Positions 23,079 to 31,784 of a stretch of 64,000 nucleotides of DNA are shown here, one piece after another. The position numbers and the translations under genes were made by a program. Every line of letters starts with the position of its first letter. Within the stretch, counting starts at the first letter, position 1. The stretch is from the NCBI GenBank assembly GCA_046351395.1, contig JAXLYP010000018.1:124001-188000 (forward strand), given 5' to 3'. This DNA is from CAYYKK01 sp046351395 (GTDB taxonomy: Bacteria > Myxococcota_A > Polyangia > Polyangiales > Polyangiaceae). The notes under the pieces are model-generated. The model had not been told where the DNA came from, did not search any database, and was given only the letters and a program-made list of their open reading frames with translations.

Positions 23079-24735
23079 ATGGCAGCGGCAGTCGATATCG
23101 AAGAGGTGTACCCACCCGGCAAAGTCCTCGCGGGCAAGTACCGCGTGGATCGGACCCTCGGGGTCGGCGGGTTCGGGATCGTCGTCGCGGCGACGCACCT
23201 CCAGCTCGAGGAGAAGGTCGCGATCAAGATCCTCCTGCCGGAGGCTGCGCGAAACCCGGAGGCCGCGCAGCGGTTCATCCGCGAAGCAAAGGCGTCGGTG
23301 CGCATCCGCAGCGAGCACGTCGCGCGCGTGACCGACGTCGGGACGTTCCCCGCGGAGCAAGGGCTCCAGGCGTCGCCGTACATGGTGATGGAGTACCTCG
23401 ACGGGTGCGACCTCTCCACGCTCGTGAAGAACCGAGGCCCCCAGATGGTGCCCGACGTGTGCGAGTGGATCATCCAAGGCTGCGAGGCGATCGCCGAGGC
23501 GCACGGGCTCGGGATCATCCACCGCGATCTCAAGCCCGCGAACCTCTTCCTGACCCACAAGGTCGACGGCGCGCCGTGCATCAAAGTGCTCGACTTCGGG
23601 ATCTCGAAGATCGCGGCGAACGAAGCCGACAAGGGCATGACGAAGTCGAGCGACGTCATGGGATCGCCCTACTACATGTCCCCGGAGCAAATGCGCTCGA
23701 CCCGCGCGGTGGATCCCCGGAGCGACATCTGGGCGCTCGGCGCGATCCTGTACGAGATGCTCGCGGGCGTGCCACCGTTCGACGGCGAGACGATGACCGC
23801 GCTCATCGTGAGCATCATGCAAGAGGCGCCGCGCGACCTCCTGAGCAAGCGCCGCGACATCCCGCGCCCCCTCTTCGAGATCGTCTACCGGTGCCTCGAA
23901 AAGGACCCGAACCGCCGCTTCCAGGACGTGTCCGAGCTCGCGGGCGCGCTCGGACCGTTCGCGCCCGCGCGCGTGCAGGGCGTGCTGAGCCGCATCAGCG
24001 CGGCGCTCGGCGGCCGCTCGATCCCCTCGCGCCCCAAGGCGACGATCCCGGGCGAGCCGGCGACGATCTCGTCGCCCGACTACGGCCAGCGCTCCTCGAA
24101 CCCGAACGACTACCCGCCGATGACCGTACCCGGCGGCTACCCCGATCCGGGCGTCTCCCAGGCGCCCTATGGCGCGTCGCAAAACGCCTATTACGCGCCG
24201 CCCACCATCGCGCAGCCCGCCGTCCACGCGGCGACCGGCATGCCCGCGCCGATGGCGACACAGAATATCCCGCAAGCGAGCTGGGGCGGGACGTACGCGA
24301 CGTCGCGCGCGAAGTCCTCGCGCGCTCCGCTCATCGTGGGCGTCGCGGCGCTCGCGGTCGCGGCCGGCGCCGGGGCGATGTTCTTCGTGCTTCAAGAAGC
24401 CCGATCCGCAGGCCGGAACGAAGGAGCCGCCGGCCGCGAAGACGGTCTACATCGTCCAGTCGTCGACGCCCATCGCGCCGGCGACCACCACCACCACCGC
24501 GTCCGCGGCGAACGATGTCCCCGCCCCGCCCGCGAGCACCGCCGTCGCGGCGCTGCCACCGGGCCCAACGGTCGGCCCCGGAACCAGGCCGACCGCGACC
24601 GCGACCGCCACCTCCACCCCGACCCCTGTGCCCACGACGGTGCCGACGCCGCTCCCGACGCCGACGCCGACGCCGATCCCGACCCCGACCCACAAACCCA
24701 CAGCGAAGCCCGATCCGTTCGGATCACCGAAGTAG
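23079..24735 (+). CDS. Ser/Thr protein kinase, membrane anchored (frame slip near 24390-24395)
   Basis: Kinase domain about residues 20-290: LGVGGFGIV loop, VAIK (K50), HRD (148-150, in IIHRDLKPANLF), DFG (172-174), YMSPEQMRS. A Pro/Tyr/Gly-rich linker follows, then a membrane helix (about 417-440, LIVGVAALAVAAGAGAMFF). Just after the helix the coding frame moves by one base: codon bias and sense switch to KKPDPQAGTKEPPAAK, then a Thr-Pro-rich exported tail (TPTPTPIPTPT) ending at the TAG at 24733-24735. Without the slip the original frame runs on, with poor coding character, into the next gene and ends at 25739 as an 886-residue chimera. One extra base in GTGCTTCAAG explains it. ATG 23079 is preceded only weakly by a ribosome site. 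Confidence 0.8.
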
Positions 24736-24815
24736 GCCCGCGCCGGGGAGGTCCCGGAGCGCGGAATCCTGCGAAGCTGATGTTCGGAGCGGTCTTCTAC
24801 GGTAGAAACCGAGTC

Positions 24816-25739
24816 ATGCGATTCCGCCCTGTCGCCGCCTCCGCAGCTCTTGCGCTCACGCTTTGGGCAGCGCCCGCACTCGCGCAAGACGAGCCGCCCG
24901 ATCCGAACGGAGCGCGGGCGGATGCGCTCTTCGAGGAGGGGCGCAACATGATGTCGGCCGGGCAGTACGCGTCCGCCTGCCCGAAGTTCGAGGAGAGCCA
25001 GAAGCTGCGACCCGGCATCGGCACGCTCTTCAACCTCGCCGATTGCCACGAGAAGGTGGGCAAGACGATCCTCGCTTACCAGGAGTTCAAGGAGGTCGTG
25101 GACCGGACGAAGGTCGCGCTCCAGCCCGAGCGCCAGAAGATCGCCGAGGAGCGCGTCGCTGCGCTCGAGGCGAAGCTCGGCAAGCTCGTGATCCAAATCC
25201 CACCCACGCAGCTCCGCGTCACCGTCGAGCTCGACGGGACGCAGCTCCTCCCCGATCGCATCGGCGTGCCGCTCCTGATGCCGGCGGGAGATCACACCGT
25301 GCGCGCGACCACGCCGCAAGACGCGGGGGATCCGTTCGAGACGTCGTTCACCATGCCCGGCGGGGGTGCGACGACGACCGTCACCATCCCGGTGGCCGCC
25401 GGGCCCAAGATGGAGCGAAACACGGGGCTCGCGGTGGTCGGCGGCATCCTCACCGGGCTCGGCGGGCTCTGCCTGCTCGGGGCGGTGGTCGTCGTGAGCC
25501 AGAGCGACGGAGACCCCGGCGGCGGCGTCGCGGCGCTCGGGCTCGCGGGGCTCGTCGGGCTGGGTGTCGGGATCCCGCTGCTCGTCGTCGGCATGAAGAA
25601 GCACCCCGTCGTGGCCCCCACGACGGCGCTCGTCATCGACCCCTCCCCTGTTCCGGACGTCGCGCTGAACGTCGCGGCGCCCTTTGCGGACGGCAAGCCG
25701 CACCCGCAAGCGGGGCTCACCGCGACGTGGCACTTCTGA
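24816..25739 (+). CDS. Secreted TPR-type protein with C-terminal membrane helices
   Basis: 307 residues from ATG 24816. The signal peptide FRPVAASAALALTLWAAPALA is cleaved before QDEPP. A TPR-like region follows (ARADALFEEGRNMMSAGQYA, GTLFNLADCHEKVGKTILAY), then a beta-rich PEGA-like part (LGKLVIQIPPTQLRVTVELDG) and two hydrophobic helices (GLAVVGGILTGLGGLCLLGA and GLAGLVGLGVGIPLLVVGM). This arrangement (TPR, PEGA-like, two helices) is common in myxobacterial proteins encoded next to kinases. It lies 80 bp downstream of the kinase stop and in the same frame as the kinase N-terminus, which is why an uncorrected reading fuses them. Function unknown; probably periplasmic scaffolding. Confidence 0.8.
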   Translation: MRFRPVAASAALALTLWAAPALAQDEPPDPNGARADALFEEGRNMMSAGQYASACPKFEESQKLRPGIGTLFNLADCHEKVGKTILAYQEFKEVVDRTKVALQPERQKIAEERVAALEAKLGKLVIQIPPTQLRVTVELDGTQLLPDRIGVPLLMPAGDHTVRATTPQDAGDPFETSFTMPGGGATTTVTIPVAAGPKMERNTGLAVVGGILTGLGGLCLLGAVVVVSQSDGDPGGGVAALGLAGLVGLGVGIPLLVVGMKKHPVVAPTTALVIDPSPVPDVALNVAAPFADGKPHPQAGLTATWHF

Positions 25740-26428
25740 GGCCTCGCCTCCGGTGGGCCGCGCGCTCCTCGGGCGTGCGCGCGCTCCTCGTCGCGGTCGC
25801 GCTCGGGGCCTCCGCGGCGAGGGCGGACGACACGCCGGAGAACTGGGCGACCAAGCGCGCGAGAGAGCTCACGGAGGCGGGCGAAGAGGCGCAGCGCGGC
25901 GGCCGCGGAGAGATCGCCGTCCAGCGGTTCCGCCAGGCGATCGACGCGGATCCGACGTTCGGCCAGGCGTACCTCGACCTCGGCGCGTTTCGCGCGAGCG
26001 AGGGAGATCTCGCGGAGGCGGAGCGGACCTACAGCGCCGCGCTCGAGCACATCGCGGGGTTCGCGGACGGGTTCGTCGCGCGCGCGGCCGTGCGGCGCCG
26101 GCAGGGAAAACGCGAGGGCGTGGTCACCGATCTGGAGGCTGCGCTGTCGTTCGCCCCGACGAGCTCGAAGATCGCTCTCGATCTGGTGCAAGCGGCGATC
26201 GCGACGGGCAACCTCCCCCTCGCGCTCGGCGCGGCGCGGCGCGCGTGGCGGATCGCCGACGGCGCTGGCGACGCGGCGAGCGCACGCGACGCGCGCCTCT
26301 CGATCAAAGCGCTCGAGCTGCTGCTCGAGGACATCGACCCCGTCGGCGCGGCGAACGTCGACAACCCCGTGCGGCGCGCCATCGCGCGCTACAAGGATCC
26401 GCCGAAGACGTCCTCGGGCGGAAAGTGA
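25727..26428 (+). CDS. Secreted tetratricopeptide-repeat protein
   Basis: 233 residues from GTG 25727, overlapping the previous stop by 13 bp (a later GTG near 25775 would still leave most of the signal peptide). Signal peptide VRALLVAVALGASAARADD. Three or four TPR motifs follow: AEEAQRGGRGEIAVQRFRQAI-type helices starting about residue 46, AYLDLGAFRASEGDLAEAER, and SKIALDLVQAAIATGNLPLA. It is likely a periplasmic protein-interaction module acting with the upstream TPR protein and kinase. The motif list uses shortened excerpts. No enzymatic motif is visible. Confidence 0.75.
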   Translation: MALLRPRLRWAARSSGVRALLVAVALGASAARADDTPENWATKRARELTEAGEEAQRGGRGEIAVQRFRQAIDADPTFGQAYLDLGAFRASEGDLAEAERTYSAALEHIAGFADGFVARAAVRRRQGKREGVVTDLEAALSFAPTSSKIALDLVQAAIATGNLPLALGAARRAWRIADGAGDAASARDARLSIKALELLLEDIDPVGAANVDNPVRRAIARYKDPPKTSSGGK

Positions 26429-26463
26429 ACGGCGCCCGAAACTGATCTGCTAAAGCGCTTCGC

Positions 26464-27573
26464 ATGATCGATCGTGGCGTCGTCGCGGCCCATGCGCTCG
26501 AGTTCTCCCGGTTCCTCGGGGCCGTGAAGGCCGCCGTGGAGGCGCGGCTCGTCACGCTCCTCACCGAGCGCGCCGCGGCGCGCGCGTCCGCCGGGCCCGA
26601 GGCGGCGGACGTGCTCGCGAACGCGCGCGATCTCACGCTCCGCGGAGGAAAGCGGTACCGGGCGGGCATGCTCGCGGCGACCTATTTCGCCGTCGCGAGC
26701 CGGCGCGGGCCAGTGGACGTCGGCGCGCTCGACGACACCGTCCTCGGCGGCGGTGTCGCGCTCGAGCTCCTCCAGTCCTACCTCCTCGTGCAGGACGACT
26801 GGATGGACGGGGACGTCGAGCGGCGCGGCGGCCCGAGCGCGCACGTCGCGCTCGCGCGCTCGCTCGGATCGGCGCACCGCGGGGAGTGCGGGGCCATCAT
26901 GGCCGGCGACTATCTGTTCGGTCTCGCCGTCGAGTCCCTCGCGAGCGTGCCCGCGCCCGCAGAGCGCGTGCTCGAGGCGCTCAAGTTCTTCACGCGCGTC
27001 CACGAGGACGTCGTCGTCGGTCAGGTGCTCGACACCGTCGCGACGAATGCCGACATCGAGGTGCTGCACGCCCTCAAGACCGGCAGCTACACCGTGCGCG
27101 GCCCCGTGCTGCTCGGCGCGATCCTCGGCGGGGCGACGCCCGCGGACGTCGAGCTCCTCTCGGCGTACGCGGATCCCATCGGCGTCGCGTTCCAGCTCCG
27201 CGACGATCTCATCGGCGTCTTCGGGACGGAGCAGGAGGCGGGCCGACCCGCCGGAAGCGACCTGCGATCCGCGAAGAACACGGCCGTGATGCGCGAGGCG
27301 TTCCCGAGGCTCTCCAAGGACGACCGCGCGATCGTGGACGCGGTGTGGGGCAAGCCCGACAGCGACGCGGCGGCCATCGCCGCGGCGGTGCGTGTGATCG
27401 AGCGCTCCGGCGCGCGCCGCGCGGTCGAGGCGCGGCTCTTCGAGCTCTGCGCGGACGCGGAGACGCGAGCGAGCCGGATGCCCTACGCGGAGCTGCCGCG
27501 CGCCCTCCTCGTCGGGGGCGCGGCCGCGCTCCGGAGCATCCCGAAGCCCTCCGCGAGCGAGGGCGCGCCGTGA
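26464..27573 (+). CDS. Polyprenyl (geranylgeranyl/farnesyl) diphosphate synthase
   Basis: 369 residues. Trans-prenyltransferase motifs: LRGGKRYRAGM (the family's 'GGKRlRp'), first Asp-rich motif DDWMD in LLVQDDWMDGDVERRGG near residue 112, and second motif in FQLRDDLIGVFG (DDxxG; many enzymes have DDxxD). It condenses isopentenyl diphosphate with allylic diphosphates; chain length cannot be judged safely. The family is usually about 300-350 residues, so the N-terminal 30 residues are an ordinary extension. First gene of the mevalonate operon; the next gene starts at the overlapping GTGA. Confidence 0.9.
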   Translation: MIDRGVVAAHALEFSRFLGAVKAAVEARLVTLLTERAAARASAGPEAADVLANARDLTLRGGKRYRAGMLAATYFAVASRRGPVDVGALDDTVLGGGVALELLQSYLLVQDDWMDGDVERRGGPSAHVALARSLGSAHRGECGAIMAGDYLFGLAVESLASVPAPAERVLEALKFFTRVHEDVVVGQVLDTVATNADIEVLHALKTGSYTVRGPVLLGAILGGATPADVELLSAYADPIGVAFQLRDDLIGVFGTEQEAGRPAGSDLRSAKNTAVMREAFPRLSKDDRAIVDAVWGKPDSDAAAIAAAVRVIERSGARRAVEARLFELCADAETRASRMPYAELPRALLVGGAAALRSIPKPSASEGAP

Positions 27574-28580
27574 CGACCGCGAGCTCCGGGCGCGCGTCCG
27601 GCAAGATCATCCTCTTCGGCGAGCACGCGGTGGTGCACGGCGCGCCCGGGCTCGCCGCTGGGATCGAGCGCGGCGCGACCGCACACCTCGAGATCGGCGC
27701 CCCGGGACCCGCGACGCTCGAGCTCGGAGGCCGCGCCGTCGAGCCCGCGCGAGATGGGGACGATCTCGCGCGCGCGTTCGCGGCCCTCGTCGACGCGGCG
27801 CCCCTGCCCGAGGCGACGCGCGACGGCTTCCGCGTCCGCGTCGCGACCGAGATCGCTCCGGGCGGGGGCCTCGGCTGCTCCGCGGCGATCGGGGTCTCCG
27901 TCGCGCGCGCGATCGAGGCGACGGGCTCGGCCGACGGCGCCGAGGAGCGCGCAGCGCGCCGCGCGTCCGCGTGGGAGGGCGTGTTCCACGGCAACCCCTC
28001 CGGCATCGACACGGCGGCCGCGCTCTCTGGCGGGTTCTTCCGCTTCGTGCGCGGGGTCGGCGCGACGCCGATCGAGCACCCGCACGATCTCCACTTCGCG
28101 ATCGGCTACTCGGGCTCGAGCGCGTCCACCAAAGAGATGGTCGCGGGGATCGCGCGCATCAAGGAGAGGCACCCCGATCGCATCGCGAAGTTCGTCGAGG
28201 CCGTAGGGTCGCTCGTTCGCAACGCGGAGCTCGCGATCGCCGCGAACGACGCCGAGGCCCTCGGGAAGCTGCTCGACCTGAACCAGATGCTGCTCGCGGG
28301 GCTCATGCTCAGCACGGACGCCATCGAGCGGATGCGCGAGGCCGCAAAGGACGCCGGGAGCCTCGGCACGAAGCTCACGGGCTCGGGCGGCGGTGGCTCG
28401 GTCATCGCGCTCGCGCGGGACGCCGAGGGCGCCCGGAGGATCGCCGAGGCCTGGCGGGCCGCCGGCTTCGACGCCTTCCCGACGTGCGTTCGCGCGCGCG
28501 GCCACGCGTCCGCGACGCGCCACGAGCCTCACGACGCGCCCCCGACACTCGAACCGACCGCGGAGGATCCCGGTGTCTGA
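27570..28580 (+). CDS. mvk: Mevalonate kinase
   Basis: 336 residues from GTG 27570 (GTGA overlap with the prenyl synthase stop). GHMP-kinase motifs: GKIILFGEHAVVHGAPG at the N-terminus (diagnostic of mevalonate kinases), GGGLGCSAAIGVS (ATP-binding loop, about residue 92), GNPSGIDTAAA with the catalytic Asp, and KLTGSGGGGSVIAL at the C-terminus. It phosphorylates mevalonate to 5-phosphomevalonate using ATP in the cytosol. The C-terminus has an extra roughly 25-residue Pro/His/Glu-rich tail. Co-translated with the decarboxylase downstream. Confidence 0.93.
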   Translation: MTTASSGRASGKIILFGEHAVVHGAPGLAAGIERGATAHLEIGAPGPATLELGGRAVEPARDGDDLARAFAALVDAAPLPEATRDGFRVRVATEIAPGGGLGCSAAIGVSVARAIEATGSADGAEERAARRASAWEGVFHGNPSGIDTAAALSGGFFRFVRGVGATPIEHPHDLHFAIGYSGSSASTKEMVAGIARIKERHPDRIAKFVEAVGSLVRNAELAIAANDAEALGKLLDLNQMLLAGLMLSTDAIERMREAAKDAGSLGTKLTGSGGGGSVIALARDAEGARRIAEAWRAAGFDAFPTCVRARGHASATRHEPHDAPPTLEPTAEDPGV

Positions 28581-29586
28581 ATCCCCTCGGCGCGCGACCG
28601 CGCTCGCGCACCCCAACATCGCCCTCGCCAAGTACTGGGGGAAGCAGCCGTTCGGCCACAACCTGCCCGCCGTCCCGAGCCTCTCGGTCACCCTCGACGG
28701 GATGTCGACCGAGACGACGGTCACGTTCGACGATGGGCTCGCGGACGACGAACTCGTGTTGAACGGCTCTCCTGCGAGCGGGACGCCGCTCGCGCGCGTG
28801 AAGGGCTTGCTCGATCGCGTCCGCGAGGCGGCTCGCGTCGGCGCGCGCGCGCGGGTCACGAGCGCGAACGACTTCCCGACGGCGTCGGGCCTCGCGTCGC
28901 GCGCGTCTGCGTTCGCGGCGCTCGCGCTCGCGGCGAGCGCGGCCGCGGGCCTCTCGTCGACGCCCGCGGAGCTCAGCGATCTCGCGCGGCGGACGAGCGT
29001 GTCCTCGGCGCGCAGCGTCTTCGGGGGGTACGTCGAGCTGCCCGTGGGCGCGCCGGGGGACACGTACCTGCCCGCGAGCGAGGTCGCCGCGCGCGATCAC
29101 TGGAACCTCGCGATCGTCGTCGCGGTGACGCGTGAGGGCGCGAAGGACGTGAGCTCGAGCGACGGCATGGCCCATACGCGCGCGACCAGCCCTTACTTCA
29201 AAGGGTGGATGGAGAGCGCGCCCGAGACGTTCGCGCGGGTGCGCGCTGCGCTCCTCGCGAAGGATCTCCGCGCCCTCGGAGAAGCCGCCGAGCACAGCGC
29301 GCTCGCTATGCACGCCGCCGCGCTCGCGGCCCGGCCGGCGGTGCTCTACTTCACGCCCGCGACGGTCGCCGCGATCGAGGGCGTGCACCGCCTCCGCCGC
29401 GACGGGGTCACCGCGTACGCGACGATCGACGCGGGCCCGCACGTGAAGGTGATCACGACGCTCGAGGAGACCGATCGCGTCGCCGCGTTCATGGAGGCGG
29501 TGCCCGGCGTCTTGCGCACGATCCGAACGCGACCGGGCGGCCCGGCGCGGCTCGTGGCGTCGGGGCCGACCGTGAGAAGCGCGTGA
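28573..29586 (+). CDS. mvaD: Diphosphomevalonate decarboxylase
   Basis: 337 residues from GTG 28573, overlapping the mevalonate kinase stop by 8 bp and preceded by GGAGG at 28562-28566. Signature HPNIALAKYWGK (family 'NIA..KYWGK'), SLSVTLDG, NDFPTASGLASRASAF (phosphate loop), RSVFGGYVEL and IDAGPHVKVIT with the catalytic Asp ('DAGPN.k'). It converts diphosphomevalonate to isopentenyl diphosphate with ATP and CO2 release. Length matches the family. The phosphomevalonate kinase gene follows at a GTGA overlap. Confidence 0.93.
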   Translation: MSESPRRATALAHPNIALAKYWGKQPFGHNLPAVPSLSVTLDGMSTETTVTFDDGLADDELVLNGSPASGTPLARVKGLLDRVREAARVGARARVTSANDFPTASGLASRASAFAALALAASAAAGLSSTPAELSDLARRTSVSSARSVFGGYVELPVGAPGDTYLPASEVAARDHWNLAIVVAVTREGAKDVSSSDGMAHTRATSPYFKGWMESAPETFARVRAALLAKDLRALGEAAEHSALAMHAAALAARPAVLYFTPATVAAIEGVHRLRRDGVTAYATIDAGPHVKVITTLEETDRVAAFMEAVPGVLRTIRTRPGGPARLVASGPTVRSA

Positions 29587-30518
29587 GCGTCGCGAGCGGC
29601 GCGAACGCGGTGCGCATCCGAGCGCCGGGGAAGCTCGTCCTCTCGGGCGCGTACTCGGTGCTCTGGGGCGCTCCTGCGATCGTCGCGGCGGTCTCGCGCG
29701 GGGCCATCGCGGACACGTCGAGGCCCGCGGTGCACGTCGCGGACGAGGTCCGCGCCGCGATCGACCTCGGCATGATCGAGCACGGCTGCTACGTGAACGT
29801 GAGCGAGCTGCGCGCCCCCACGGAGGACGGCGGGTCGCGGAAGCTCGGGCTCGGGTCGAGCGCGGCCATCGTCGTCGCGACGCTCGCGGCGATGACGTTC
29901 GACGCGAGCGAGCCCGAGGACGCGCAGCGCGCGCGGCTCTTCACCCTCGCGATGCGCGCGCACAAGCACGTGCAGCCGGACGGGAGCGGCGTGGACGTCG
30001 CGGCGAGCACGTTCGGCGGCGTGCTCGACGCGCGCATCGAGGAGGGCGCGCTCCGGCTCGCGCCTCGCGCCCTCCCTGCGCGGGTCCGGGTCGTCGCGGC
30101 GCGCCGCCCCGCGTCGACGAAGGACATGGTGGCCCAGGTCCGCGCCTTCGCCGACGCCCGGCCGGGGGCGTTCGCGCGCATCCTCGAGCGAGCCTCGAGC
30201 GGCGCCGAGGCCGCGCGCGACGCGCGCGACGAGGAGGCGTTCATCGCGGCGCTGCGGATCCAGGACGGGGCGCTCCGCGAGCTCGCGCGGGAGAGCGGCG
30301 CGCCGATCTTCACCGCCGAGTTCGACGAGCTCGCGCGACGCGCCGAGCGCGACGGCGCGTTCTTCGGCCCGAGCGGCGCGGGCGGCGGGGACGTCGGCAT
30401 CCACGTCGGGAGCTCGACCGAGGCGTTCGCTACCGGCCTCGGTGAACTTGGGGTAGATGCGATCGACCTCACCGTCGGCGCCCCAGGCGTCGAGCGCATG
30501 GAGCGATGGGTCATCTGA
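29583..30518 (+). CDS. Phosphomevalonate kinase (GHMP family)
   Basis: 311 residues from GTG 29583 (GTGA with the decarboxylase stop). APGKLVLSGAYSVLWGAPAI is the typical opening of bacterial-type phosphomevalonate kinases. KLGLGSSAAIVVATLAAM is the ATP-binding loop, QPDGSGVDVAASTFGG holds the catalytic Asp and FGPSGAGGGDVGIHV the C-terminal GHMP motif. It makes diphosphomevalonate from phosphomevalonate. Slightly shorter than typical enzymes (about 330-360). Order between the decarboxylase and HMG-CoA reductase supports the assignment over other GHMP kinases. Confidence 0.88.
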   Translation: MSVASGANAVRIRAPGKLVLSGAYSVLWGAPAIVAAVSRGAIADTSRPAVHVADEVRAAIDLGMIEHGCYVNVSELRAPTEDGGSRKLGLGSSAAIVVATLAAMTFDASEPEDAQRARLFTLAMRAHKHVQPDGSGVDVAASTFGGVLDARIEEGALRLAPRALPARVRVVAARRPASTKDMVAQVRAFADARPGAFARILERASSGAEAARDARDEEAFIAALRIQDGALRELARESGAPIFTAEFDELARRAERDGAFFGPSGAGGGDVGIHVGSSTEAFATGLGELGVDAIDLTVGAPGVERMERWVI

Positions 30519-30591
30519 CTCGAGCGGGCGAAGCGCCGCGGCGCGCCCAGCCCGAGTCCGGCGGCGAGCGCCGCCCGTAGGAGATCGAGAA

Positions 30592-31782
30592 GTGGCGAGG
30601 AACGAAGCGCATCTGCATTGCAAGAAGGACTTCCGGACGCTCTCGCTCGCGGAGCGGCAGGCTCGCATCGCGAAGAGCCTCGGGCTGGACGCGGCGACCG
30701 TCGCGGCGATGCTGGACGGCGGGATCGACGGCGCAGCCGCGGATCACATGATCGAGAACGCGATCGGCGTCCTCGGGCTCCCGTTCGGGCTCGGCCTCAA
30801 CTTCGTCATCAACGACAAGCCGTACGTCGTCCCGATGGCGGTGGAGGAGCCGAGCGTCATCGCCGCCGCGTCGAGCGCCGCCAAGCGCATCCTCGCCGGC
30901 GGTGGGTTCGAGGCGAGCGCGGACGAGTCGATCATGGCCGCGCAGATCGAGGTCACCCAGATTCGGGACGTGGCCGAGGCCGCCCGTCGCGTCCGCGCGG
31001 CGGTCCCCGAGCTGATGCCCCTCGCGCAGGCGTCCCTCGCGGGCGTCGTCGCGTTCGGCGGCGGCGCGCGCGAGATCGTCGCGCGAGAGATCGGGGACGG
31101 CCGCCTCGTCGTCCACGTCATGGTCGACTGCCGAGACGCGATGGGCGCGAACACCCTCAACACGATGGCCGAGGCGATCGGAGATCGCGTCGCCGAGATC
31201 GCCCAGGGGAAGCTCGGCCTGCGCATCCTGTCGAACCTGTGCGATCAGCGCTGCGCGCGGGCGATCGGCCGCATCCCGTTCGATCACCTGGGCGGCGCGA
31301 ACGCGGAGGAGGGCCGCTCGATCGCGGAGGGCATCGAGAGCGCGTCGCGCTTCGCCGAGGCGGACGTGTACCGCGCGGTGACCCACAACAAGGGGATCAT
31401 GAACGGGACGGACGCGGTCGTCGTCGCGACGGGCAACGACTGGCGCGCCGTCGAAGCGGGCGCCCACGCGTACGCCGCGCGGGACGGGCGGTACAAGCCC
31501 CTCGCGACGTGGCGCGTCGACCACGACGCGAAGCTCCTCGTCGGGAAGGTGGAGATGCCGATGGCGCTCGGGATCGTCGGCGGCGCGCTGCGGACCCACA
31601 AGGGCGCGCGGATCGCGGTCGATCTCCTGGGCGTCGAGTCCTCGCGCGAGCTCGCGATGGTCGCGGTTTCCGTCGGCCTCGCGTCGAACGTCGCGGCCCT
31701 GCGCGCGCTCTCGCAGGAGGGGATCCAGCGGGGTCACATGGCGCTCCACCTGCGGACTCCCGCGGCAGGCCCGCGTTCCTGA
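30592..31782 (+). CDS. mvaA: HMG-CoA reductase, class II
   Basis: 396 residues from GTG 30592, with TAGGAG at 30578-30583 as ribosome site. The class II (bacterial, no membrane domain) motifs are all present: ENAIGVLGLPFGLGLNFVIN (catalytic Glu), VDCRDAMGANTLNTMAE, HNKGIMNGTDAVV (catalytic Lys), ATGNDWRAVEAG (catalytic Asp), EMPMALGIVGG and QRGHMALH (catalytic His). It reduces HMG-CoA to mevalonate in the biosynthetic direction here, given the kinases and decarboxylase just upstream. The cofactor preference (NADH or NADPH) cannot be settled by eye. HMG-CoA synthase and IPP isomerase are not in the window. Confidence 0.93.
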   Translation: MARNEAHLHCKKDFRTLSLAERQARIAKSLGLDAATVAAMLDGGIDGAAADHMIENAIGVLGLPFGLGLNFVINDKPYVVPMAVEEPSVIAAASSAAKRILAGGGFEASADESIMAAQIEVTQIRDVAEAARRVRAAVPELMPLAQASLAGVVAFGGGAREIVAREIGDGRLVVHVMVDCRDAMGANTLNTMAEAIGDRVAEIAQGKLGLRILSNLCDQRCARAIGRIPFDHLGGANAEEGRSIAEGIESASRFAEADVYRAVTHNKGIMNGTDAVVVATGNDWRAVEAGAHAYAARDGRYKPLATWRVDHDAKLLVGKVEMPMALGIVGGALRTHKGARIAVDLLGVESSRELAMVAVSVGLASNVAALRALSQEGIQRGHMALHLRTPAAGPRS

Positions 31783-31784
31783 TC

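Noticed and set aside
23079..25739. Single kinase-TPR fusion protein
   Set aside because: The mid part (about 24400-24815) has poor coding character in that frame while the +1 frame reads a sensible Thr-Pro tail and stops at 24735.
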